Source of the DNA: Moniliophthora roreri
Taxonomy: Eukaryota; Basidiomycota; Agaricomycetes; Agaricales; Marasmiaceae
DNA length: 64,000 nucleotides
Assembly: GCA_001466705.2 (NCBI GenBank)
Contig: LATX02000176.1
Coordinates: 744,001-808,000, forward strand
Direction of reading: 5' to 3'
Shown: positions 24,154 to 34,391 of the stretch, one piece after another
Position numbering within the stretch: the first letter of the stretch is position 1
How the letters are laid out: each line of letters begins with the position of its first letter
The notes under the pieces: generated by a model
Told to the model about the DNA's origin: nothing
Databases searched by the model: none
Seen by the model: only the letters and a program-made list of their open reading frames with translations
Made by a program: the position numbers and the translations under genes

Positions 24154-27100
24154 CTATAGCTCGGTATTTGTATCCCCATCAACCAGGCTAATCATCGCAT
24201 CCACAACTTCCCCAGGTGTCGTGACATGCCAACTCGCCAACGTCCTCTTACTCGAATGCCCAACAGCCGTTGTGAAGATGGCGTCTGGTCGGATAGCAAG
24301 CTCAACTTCGCTAGGTGCGTCGTGCTCCAAGAGTGTCACCGAAAGAGGAACCTCGAGTTTGACTTTGGTGATGCTGGGTGCGTTGTCATTACCGTTGGGA
24401 GTTGAAGGGTTGGGGAACGGTGATGTTGGGTTAGACGTCACCGCCGGGGTCGAAGGGTACGACGTTAAACCGTTGGAAGATAAAGCGGGTGTAAGCTGAG
24501 CCGAGAGTTGTGCAGATGATGATGCCGTAGAGAGTGGGGAGAAGAGCAGGAGGGCACGGAACATGTCTTCGTCCGTCTGTACAAAACCATCAATATTGGG
24601 CCTATAGACATAAAAAAGGGCCACAAACAACGAACCTTGTCGTCTCCAGCACAAAAGACAAACTCCGCATCAGGATTGTGGTAAAGAATCCTCTTGACGA
24701 TCTCTCCCTTGTTCACTGCTAGAGGTCGAACTTCAAGGTTCTTTTTGCCCACGAGTACTAAACGCTGTACGTCAGCACCATCTCGCAAATGACTAGACTT
24801 GGACATACCCTCAATAGGCCTCTTGTGCGCCAAATTGTTCTCCAACAGATCCTGACATTGTCTGCACTGGAACTGTCCCCACTCAGGATCAGCACCGCGG
24901 TAGTGCCACGTAATCGAGGACTTCTTGATCTCAATGTTGGATCCAGTAGTTCTCTGTACAGAACACACAAAGTAAGATCAAGTTTCCTGGTGACCAATTC
25001 AAACCAAAAGCCCTTACCTCGGTGTAATAACGGAACACCTCCCCGACTTCTTTCATCCAATCCATATCGAGTTGTTCCGTAAAGTTCATCCATTCCTTCG
25101 TTCCTGGTTCGCGAATGAAGCCACCTATGGTGTAATTCATTCAATGATCCATATTCTTCGTTGCGGAACAATTCGGAAAAAACTCACCATGCTCAGCACT
25201 GAATCCTAATCCCTCAATATCCCCAAGATGTTGCTCGAGAAAGTCTTGATCTCTTCCTGAGATGATGTATACTACATTCCTAGGATCAGCGCAAAGCGCA
25301 CGGAGAGCGTATAGAGTTTGCTCGGTTGGAACAGCCATAGATGGAACTTTGACGATAGGTGCGAGTGTTCCCTAGGTATTGAACATCAATGAGCCCAGTC
25401 CGCAATTCAAAAGTCGGGTGAGAAATACCTACATCATAATCGAACAAGAACAACCTCTTTCCGCTGCCTTCCTTGGCGTTATACTTCTCTTTCAATACAT
25501 CCCTCGGAAGCTCAGGTGTGCGACGAGCAACACCATGGCTACCACCCGCAAGCTGATTCAACAACATCTTGACTAGCGTTGCGGCCCAGCTCTGACTTGT
25601 CTGTGTAGTGACGACCTTCATGAGCTTGTTGTGTCGCTCGAGTTTCTCTTCGGGGGACATGGTGAGGCCTCGGTGCATGGCTGCTGCTACGTCCTGTAGA
25701 GATCGTCAGTATGGCTGAAAGGTTGAGGTCTTTCGATGTCTACATACGCCGAGATCCCATGGGTTTACCATCATAGCACCCATACCTTCGCCACCTTCTG
25801 GATTGTAAAAGACGCCATCCTTGTCCTTGTCTTTGCCTTCAATGCCAGACATGTTCTTCGAGATACCCATAAACTCGGAGAGAACTACAAAAAATGCGTC
25901 AGCGAATGACAAACGCGAAAGAAGGTATAAGCAATTTACCACTTGGATTCTTTCCCGTTCTCGCCTGAGCAATGACAAACTCCATACTAGTCGTGTTCAT
26001 TCCATCTCGGAGCGGCGTAATAACAGCCAAATCGGCAACAGAGAGAAGTGCATAAAACTCGTCCTTCTTGAGGGTTTGATGGCTGCAAGTACGACGGGTT
26101 GGATCAAAAAATTGGAAGAGAATCCGAGTTGAGACAACATACTAATGGTGGCAAGGGATGAAATCGAGACTTCCGTACTCTCCGTTGATTCGACTGACGA
26201 GCTCGGTGACCATTCTTTCAAGTTTGGGCGAGTCTGACAAGGCAGGTGAGGTGACCTGAATCATGACGACCTTTCCTATCCATTCGGGGTAGGTTCGAAG
26301 GAGATGTTCAAAGGCGCGAAGCTAAACGCGTGAGATGTATTAGAACGTGTTACCCGAGTGTCAAGTAGAGGACAAAACCTTTTGCAGGACACCCTTCACG
26401 ACATCGAGTTTGTCTCGGCCGACAATGATCTTCTTACCCTCGTAGAGCGTTCGAAGTGCTTCAAGTTTGGGTTGAATACCAGGTCGCAATCTACGAGCAA
26501 TGGTGAGCGCAAGTCAAAGTGTTCAGTTAGTCAAAACTTACACATCTCGTGATACACGGTCAGCATCAATTCCGACCGGGCAGTGGGACACAGCAGTGAC
26601 GTGTCCCTCGACGTCAATACCGCGGGATGACGCCTCATAACCACACACACGAATGCAAGTAGAAGTGAAATGACGTGTGTATGAGTATGTCTGTGCTTGT
26701 ATTAGTAGCCGGCCTGCCTTTACACGGTTTCGAAACACTAACCTGGAAACATATGAGATTCGCGCCAAGCATTCCATCCAAAATCTCCTTTCTTCTCGGT
26801 AAACATCTGAAAACTTCGCTACTCGGGAATGGAGTATGGACAAAGAGTCCAATCACAGCATCGGGTAAGAGATCCCGGGCAAGTTTGGGAGTGAGAAGTA
26901 AATGGTAGTCGTGTACCCAGATAAGGTCACCTGGGGAAGGATCAACAATTTTGCGTTATTGATTCTGAACAGGAAATTACTGCACCAGGTTTGTAGACTT
27001 CGGCTATTCTCTTTGCAAAGGCTTCGTTGGCGGCTACGTATGCTGGGTAATGCATGTCTGCTGATGCGTACTCTGTAGCGACATCTTGCCAGAGAAGATA

Positions 27101-27788
27101 GTGGAAAAGAGGCCAGAGAACTAGGACAAAAAGTGAATGTTGAGAGTCATATTAAAACCGATAGGATGGACTACTCACTCTGCTTGCAGTAACCGTCATA
27201 GTGTCCATGGGCCACTTTATCGTTCATCCAAACCGGTACGTAAGTCAACTCTTTCCGTCCAGTCTTGTCGTCATCGGGGTCGGGGTGGCTCTCTTTGGGT
27301 GTATACTCCTTCAACGCGTCATCAAGGTCTTGCTTCTCGGTATCAGAGATGGTGGTTGCAGGGATTGTGTTTGTTGAGACTGATGGAGTCTTGGAAGAAG
27401 GATTGGAGGAGCCGCTGGCGGTTGAGGATGGGGATGAAGCAACGATGTCTCCCGTCCAGCCAATGATGAGCTGCTCGTGAGTGTTTGAGAGAGATCTAAT
27501 ACCCGAGATCATGGCGGCGTGGCCGTATCTGGGGCTGAGAGTCCACACTGAGGGGTCATCCTTGCTTTCAGAAGGTGAGTCGTCTTTCGGACTACCTGGT
27601 GGGGTAGCGAGACCGCTGCCACGGTTGAGACTTGCGACGACTGGCAAGTAGTGGCAGACGTGGATTATGCGACCTGAAAGCTCTGCTCCATTGGCCTGTA
27701 ACTCATCCTCAAGGGACCTGATTCTGGAACGTATATGTGGGAGGGATTGGTGAGAAATGGGGGGGGAGGCAGATGAAGGTAGCTCCAT
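24154..27788 (-). CDS. TPS2: trehalose-6-phosphate phosphatase with synthase-like N-domain
   Basis: Makes trehalose from trehalose-6-phosphate in stress and storage metabolism; cytosolic. The N-terminal half is a GT20 synthase-like domain (RIIHVCHYLPV, YGHAAMISGIRSL, WPLFHYLLW, LIWVHDYHLLL, HTPFPSSEVFRCLP, GIDVEGH, GRDKLDVVKGV, LRDGMNTTSMEFV). The C-terminal half is the HAD phosphatase. Motif I is DYDGTLAPIV, joined by splicing near 25,375; motif III/IV context is SGRDQDFLEQHLG and AGDDKTDEDMF. A low-complexity Ser/Pro/Thr insert (about 60 residues) interrupts the phosphatase end, after DEDMF. About 11 exons, no break seen. Order and composition match Tps2 rather than Tps1, because the phosphatase motifs are complete. 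Confidence 0.9.
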
Positions 27789-28875
27789 GGTGGAGAAGGA
27801 AAGAGTTTAGTCGAGGGATAAAAAGAAAAGGGGGCAGAGGAGAGAGACATAATAATATATGGGTTTGAGTCTAATCGCGATCTGAAAATCTTTATGCTGT
27901 TGCTCTCAAATAGGCAGTCCTCAACGTACGCATCTAGTTTCTCACATCTAGGTCGCCTCGGACAATTCTGCCGATGGAACACCGCGATCCGATAATTCCA
28001 CGCTGCTCCTCTTGACTTGCTTCTGCAGAACCTGCTTTTATCTTTTTCATGGATCGATCTGAGCAATCAAGCAACTACGGCCGAGTGGAGCATTCTACCG
28101 ATCTATCCACATATATATCCCCGTAAATCTACTCGCTGACTCTTGTGGAACGTTTCTTGCAGTCATCCAATTCATCGCATCAAGTGACGCGAGTCTGTTG
28201 ACAAGCTGCTTGTTCCTCTTGAGAGACAGCTCTTTCGTCTGCATCCCTCTGAACAATCTACCCGCAGGATAATCATAAACGCCGACCGGTTAGTTTCGAC
28301 CCTACCGCTAGCGGTAGCCGTTGCCACGTACGCGGTCCAGCACTGCAAAGAACACCCTCTACGAATCTCTCAGAGTCATAGTGAGAGAGGTACCCCTCCA
28401 GCCTTCATTTATCACGTCTCCTTATTCCAGATTCCGACGTGAGGCACAACACAGTTATTCGAGTTCCCAACCGGTGCCTTCATATTACACCGTGGGTATC
28501 GTGTACGTACGGAGGGAAAATTACGCTGACGAACTTTTTCACGTACAAGTCTGTACGTGAGCGGTATGTAAGGGCAAGAAAGTGCTTTTTGAAAGTTCAG
28601 GTTATCCACACCCCTCCCATGCCCGATTCAGTTCTAAATCGTAAAATCAGGTCCTAGGAAGGCATTGGTGGCCAAACCAAGGACGGGGCATAAAGGGATA
28701 AGGGTGTTCGCTTAAAGTCAGGCGCTAATCATTCTTGAGCTCCTTCCGTACGTACACGATACCCACGCCGGTCATAGCAGAGATAATAATACACTTTAGA
28801 CAGTTATTACATATGCGAATTGCGAGATAAAATGAAAGGGCGATAGATAAACATTACACATAGGCCCAAGGATCA
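27789..28875. other. long intergenic region with inverted repeats
   Basis: About 1.1 kb upstream of TPS2 and downstream of mif2. AGGGG-type stress motifs occur just upstream of TPS2 (about 27,828). It contains a 16-bp palindrome (28,302-28,317, CTACCGCT/AGCGGTAG) and a pair of 23-bp inverted repeats (own entry). No gene supported. Confidence 0.5.
28491..28767. mobile_element. possible 277-bp MITE-like element with 23-bp terminal inverted repeats
   Basis: Arms 28,491-28,513 and 28,745-28,767 are exact 23-bp reverse complements beginning CGTGGGTATCGTGTACGTAC. Similarity continues weakly inward. Inside lies a further 9-bp hairpin (28,539-28,547 with 28,552-28,560, TCACGTACA). I see no clear target-site duplication, so it may instead be a structured regulatory region. 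Confidence 0.45.
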
Positions 28876-30905
28876 TCACGCTCCCATAGTCGCAGCCCTC
28901 TTCAACGACTTGCCCGTCGATGCATCAGCAGCCACAGCAGTCGATGCCCTCTTCCCCGTTGGTTTTTGAGGAGAAACTGTTCCCCGATCGTCAGTTATCA
29001 TCCGGGCTTGGGTGAAGAACAACTTCGTGGGGCGATCAGAGATGTTTTCAATGAAATATTGGTTTCCTACAACAAGATAATCAACTCAAGACACCATCCC
29101 AGCAGCAAAATCAGTACTGTACTCACCACGAGGAACCATAAACATCGCTCCTTGACACAGAACCATACTCAGGTCATTGATCTTTACATTGACAGCTCCT
29201 TCCAAGATACAAAAGACCTAAGAGACGGTACAGCGTCAATATTCATACCGCATCTCGAATCACATAGAACCCACATAGGTATTATCCTTCGTGGTCTTGT
29301 TCGGTTTCCGACTACCGACAGGTATGATCAACTGCCCAGCAGCAATGAATTGTTCATCGCCAAAAATCTTCTGGAACTCCCAGTCAGAGTTATTGGCCTG
29401 CTGGGGAATGACGTTCTTTGCCAGACAAGCAATACCTGGCATCAACGAGTCAAACTAAGAATGGCGAATATGAATTGGGGTGCACATACGTTTCTCAACC
29501 AGTTCCTTCGTCCTCCAATCAATAACCAACCCTCGTTCGGGCGTATCATCATCCCAACCCTTCTCCGGAAAGTCATCAGGATCATCAGGAGGAGCAGGTG
29601 TCGCAGTCCCACCACCGGGTGCACGACTTCGACTCCTCGTCGATCTCTTTCGTCTCTTGCCGAGTGGCTCTACCGGTTCTTCAGGTATACGAACAATCTC
29701 CTTGATGTGAGGAACTAGAATGTGCTCGCTCTGTTTGGAAGGCCGGCCATAAACCACCTTCTCGTTACGCCAGTACTGGAGAGGTTTGTATGACGTTCGC
29801 TGAGACCGACGGACACCTGGACACCGTTAGCGATGGCAATAGGGAACGTGAGAACGACATACCTTCCACCCGATTCTCCTTCATCTTCATCGACTGAACC
29901 TTTGATGATGATTTCAATTTCTTTGCAACGATCTCTTGAGGTTCCTCCACCCTAATTTTCTTCGCTCGTACTGGCGCGGGCTTCGGCTCCGGCTCCGGCT
30001 CGGGTTCTGGCTCAGGCTCTTCATCTTCCTGCAACGGATCATCCAAATCATCATTGCCCAAATCGTCCCACCCCTGCACAAAATCATCCTCTACTTGCTC
30101 GTCTTCCTCCCTATTATTCGCGGCACCTCTGCCTTTACCCTTGGGTGTCTGTGTCTGCGTTTTGCGTATTGGAACAGGTGTCCTTTCCCTGTCCTCTTCC
30201 TCATCGTCGTCAAAATCTCCAGTCTGATCAAATGCCATAGAAATATTCTGAGGCGACGGTAAAGCAGGGTCAGAGTCCATGCCACCAGCACCACCGGCGG
30301 TCGTCATGGTCATATCCATCGAATAGTCCTCCTCCGTCTGGATAATAGACAGCCTCGATGGCCCACCTGATTTCCTCAACGACCGACCCTGACCTGGTGA
30401 ACTACGATGAGGCGAGGGGATGGTATCATATACATCGTTTGTAGTACGCGAAACAGGCCTTGATCGTGACGAGCTGACTCGGGGAGTTCGCGGGTCGGTT
30501 TGTCGAGCACTTGTATTTGAGATGTATCGTATAGGACCTACATTGAACCAAAGGATCCAATCAGAATTAAAAAAAAAAAAAAAAAAAAAAAAAGACTGAG
30601 ACAGCCATGCTTGACTCACTATCAATATCCATATCCTCCTCGCCACCCCCAAAGTCTTCTTCTTCTTCTTCCTCTTGCGGCATAGACTTTCGCTTTCTTC
30701 CTTTAACCTGATACGGTGTCAACGTATCCGCTTGCTTAACGACATCTTCGAATGGCTCAAAACCATCAGAGCCTATTTCCGCGCGTTGAACACGAACACC
30801 CGTTTTCTTCGCTACATCAAAGTTTTCACCACGGAAGGGAACATGAGGTTTTGGTGGACCACGTCTGGTGCCTGTGCTGCTCCGACGAGGGGCATCCGTG
30901 GGCAT
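28876..30905 (-). CDS. mif2: inner kinetochore protein CENP-C/Mif2
   Basis: Binds the CENP-A nucleosome and scaffolds the kinetochore. N-terminus MPTDAPRRSSTGTRRGPPKP and PYQVKGRKRKS; middle rich in acidic and Ser/Pro residues, including a (EP)n tract (EPEPEPEPEPEPKPAP). The CENP-C signature is formed across an intron (RRSQRTSYKPLQYWRNEK), followed by VVYGRPSK. The C-terminal cupin dimerisation domain is present (GQLIIPVGSRKPNKTTKDN, then VPRGNQYFIENIS, KLFFTQAR) and ends KSLKRAATMGA at 28,876. One early intron contains a run of 25 T. All hallmark elements are present and the frame is continuous through the exons I followed. Confidence 0.88.
30569..30593. repeat. A25/T25 homopolymer inside a mif2 intron
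   Basis: Twenty-five consecutive A on the plus strand, so T on the gene strand, inside the intron that follows the first coding exon, close to its donor. Length polymorphism is likely and the count is prone to sequencing error. Confidence 0.9.
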
Positions 30906-31258
30906 TGGATGGTAAAATGGGGGTTTATGGTGAAGGAGAAGTGTGAGTAAACAGAAACGGCCACCAGCGCTCGGTTTACCGGCCGACGCGTGTCACGGTG
31001 ATGTCACGCGAGCCCAGAACCCTCCTCATTGTCTTCACGGAAACAGGCTGGAAGCAGACGAACCTCAAGATTTGTTCTTCCTTTTGGTCCAGTGTCTCGT
31101 CAACATGGTGGTGTAGTCCAATGCAGTCTAGATGGTAACTCCCAAGGCAGTTCATTCAAACTCAGGCGCTCAGCAGTGCCCACTCGGCACTGCCTACCGA
31201 TGATTTTGTTTCGTCCTCGTTGTGAACACTCGCGCATTTCCTCTAACAACCATAGTCC
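30906..31258. promoter_or_regulatory. shared divergent promoter with MCB-like site
   Basis: This 353-bp gap separates mif2 (-) from the tail-anchored family copy B (+), so it must hold both promoters. An exact ACGCGT (30,986-30,991), the Mlu cell-cycle box bound by MBF in ascomycete yeasts, lies 81 bp upstream of the mif2 ATG. It is followed by two spaced TGTCAC motifs and an ACGCGA. This fits G1/S control of a kinetochore gene, by analogy only. Confidence 0.4.
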
Positions 31259-33758
31259 ATGGATTTTTTCCAGAGCGCTTCGAGTTTTACCATCAAGGGC
31301 GGAAATTTTGCGAATGTCGCAAGAGATCAGCATAATTTCAACCATGTTCAAGGAACCTTGGTGCAGTACTTGAACCGGAAGGAATTTAGGGAGCGGACGA
31401 TTTGGGATGAGGCACGTACACTTTGGACTATTATTACCGTTTGAGCTGCTAACAAGGGAAATATTTAGTACACGCGGGTTCCGATGGGCAGGATCTATGT
31501 CAAGAGGACCTTGGGTGGTACAGACGTCCGAAATGTAAACAATCGTAGTCGGACCCATCGAATTATCAACATCGCTAGTATTCAAGGCGAAGATGGGGAC
31601 TCGGAGTTCCTAGTTGTCTCTTACAGCGGTCAAAACGCTTCCAAGGTAAGGAATGTATTCTTCCTGTCCTGTTCCACCTGAAGACCGTGCACGTAGGCCT
31701 TTGAACGGGACTTCAAGAAATTCTCTCGCGTCAGGTATGCCGCTCTTCTCTTCGATTGACCCAAACCAAAGCGAGATCCTCAAGGAATGTAAACATTGCT
31801 CAACTCTTTGGTTATAATGATGGCCGGTTCGCTTTACCGACCCTAATCTTTTACGATGGTGAAGCACCATTCAATGCACACAGTTGGTCATGCTAACTCT
31901 CTTTGGCTCTTCGTGCAGCACTTGTTCCGGTATCACGTATCTGGGAACGGAATCAGTTTTCGCCGCTTCTTTATACATATTTTCAATATCAAGTAGGTGT
32001 CAAAGGTATTCTCTATGACTGGACTTGTACTTATCCTCCGTATCTACAGTTTGGATTGACACAGATAACCAATAGCATTGTAGTACGTCAATTTATCTTG
32101 AGGCCTCATCTAGTATTGAACAGCTAGGACTACAGGACCTTCGTGAACTGTGGATTCATCCGAGAACCGGCGCACTATGCGAGGGACCCTATGTCGACAA
32201 TTCCAACCATAGATCATTCGTCGCATTCGGCTTAGAGACCGACTCAGTTGCCACCAAAGAAAGCGCTCTCCTGCACGTAGAGGCATACAGCGACTACAAG
32301 ACCCTCCTGTCCTACCTCATTCAAACACTGTCTTCTAGCAACATCATCCGAGGAATTCGCTACTCCAACAGATCGACCGAGGAATGTGTGGATAATCAAG
32401 ATGGGGCTTCCATGCTGTCGTCCTTACCCGGCATGATATATAACAGAGCTCATCGAGATATTATCGCTAGATGGCCAGGCAATGATAAAGTGGCATTTCG
32501 AATTCTTGCATGTGCTTTCATCGGACGTCATGCTGGAAAGCAGTTTGTTTATGGATGATGGCTCACTACGGTGTGTAAGGAACGACGACAAAGCGGATGC
32601 TTTGGGCTAATTAGGAATATAGGTTCACGGTGACACCGCCAGAAATTCGAGATTTGTGGGTTGGGCTATATCATGAAATTCGGCCACAAGCAGAATGGAA
32701 CAAGTTTGCAGATTCATGGTTGTTGCAGGCGCACGGCGTGTTCGACCGATGCAGAATCCAGGAAGATGAATGGGAGGCATATTGTGAGTTCTACTACTGC
32801 TTTTGTTCCAACTCATGTCTATTGACTTGCAAAAGCAACTCCGTACGCTTTCGAACTCGATTTCAGGTGCGAGAATGAGTACCCATCACCGAGAAGTCAC
32901 AATATCTCAGTCGACAAACCCCTCTACCTCTTCATTCGGCCGAGGGAAACTATCCAAGAGTCCTGGACGGAAGGAACGGAGTGTTTCTGGTCTTTCGATC
33001 CTTCTGGGCAGGAAGAGCTTTCGGAGGATGACCGAGTGTCTTTGGAGCTCCCTTTCTTCAGACTTCAAGTCATCGTGCTGGAGCATTTATACTGGGATCG
33101 TACTGCCTACAATGCCATACAACAACTTCACGCCTTCAACGGCTTTGACCATACAACGACAGACTTTGCTCAGTCTCTTGGTCATCCGGTTCTTCAAGTC
33201 GTTGGTGATGAGACTCGGTTCGAGGAGATTGAAGGTGTGTGAAACCCTTTTCTTCATTTCCATGATACACATAGTGCACCCACTGACTGATTCTCATCCT
33301 GCTCCATGTTTCAATCCTAAAACAGAAGCAGGCGATTTACAGCCATCCTGTGCTCTCGATAAATCCAAAAGGGTGAAGAGATTGAGGGTTTTGACCATTT
33401 CACCTATGCTACCGTATCCTCACACCGACTTGCCTGTGAACTGTCTCCAACATCCCTACTTACATCTACATCCACCCTAAAAGGTGAAGGCTACAAGCAA
33501 GACCCCTCTGACAAGGATGCGGTTCCCATTCACCAGCCCGAACCGGTTTTTGTGGGAAGCCAGGTACGAACGCTTGGCACAGACTACATCGTTGAAAACT
33601 GATTTTGACGTTAGATCCCAATTTCAGTACTGTGTCTAGTGTCGATTCTGATGATTGCAAGATGGCCTGTTTTATCTGTGGGATTGGTGTTAGGCTTCAT
33701 GATAGCTCGAAAGTTGGAAGCGAGTACGAGTCGAATAACACAATCGGACAGTACATGA
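31259..33758 (+). pseudogene. agaric-specific GGxF/DQH family protein (copy B), frameshifted
   Basis: Paralogue of the gene at 3,923. It lines up exon by exon: MDFFQSASSFTIKGGNF with ARDQH; IASIQGEDGDSEFLV; LPTLIFYD; LWIHPRTGALCEGPY; MLSSLPGMIYNR; LYLFIRP; VVGDETRFEEIEG; and a last exon with a hydrophobic anchor (ISVLCLVSILMIA... LVLGFMIARK). Near 32,485-32,491 the frame breaks. After RWPGNDK the open frame runs to an early TGA, while the homologous sequence (WHFEFLHV ... MDDGSLR) continues in another frame up to a good splice donor. Compared with copy A a single net shift (two bases lost or one gained beside an AAA run) explains it. Everything else is intact, so this is a young break or a sequence error. 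Confidence 0.7.
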
Positions 33759-34391
33759 CAATACTGGTGAATGTCACGTCGCAGGCAAAAAAAAGAAAAA
33801 TCCGTCACCGTATACCAGCATGACAAAGAAAGAAAAAAAAAAAAAAAAAGGTCCAACACTCCAAGCTTTATCGATTTCATATGTACAGTAAAGGAAAAGG
33901 AAACCAAACGGAAATCGCAAAAATCATAAAAAACATTGAAATTACACTTTTCGATTCGATTCGAGAGAGTCGAGAGAGAGGAGCGGAAGCGGGACAACAA
34001 AACAAATCAAGAGCCAAGAGCTAGGACTGTGGACAGATCGAGAGACGAGAAACAGGGAAAACAGAAACCGAAATGGGCTGTTCGGGAATTATTAACAAAA
34101 TGTGACAGGAATGTAATCGTAGGTGTCGAGCGGATTGGGAAGCGTTGTGCAGAGGGAGAACAAGAGACACGTTGCGTATGCAAATGATGATGATGTGATG
34201 ATGATAATGTGGAAAACGACGACGACGATGAGGGAAAAATGTATGATGTGATGTGCAGAAAAAAACCCTCCGATTGAAAAGGAAAGAGAAACAAATAAAA
34301 ACAGATAACCAAACTAGAGCAGACCCAACGAAAGATGCCGAATGTCGAATGAGGGGTCATATAGATACGACTATTGATGGTATGTGCGCAT
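33759..34391. other. 3' spacer with A-rich tracts
   Basis: About 630 bp between converging genes. Contains A-rich runs (around 33,786-33,850) and simple GA/GAT-rich stretches. No gene supported. Confidence 0.5.

Noticed and set aside
28302..28560. CRISPR-like or integron-like repeats
   Set aside because: Inverted, not direct spaced repeats, and the genome is eukaryotic.
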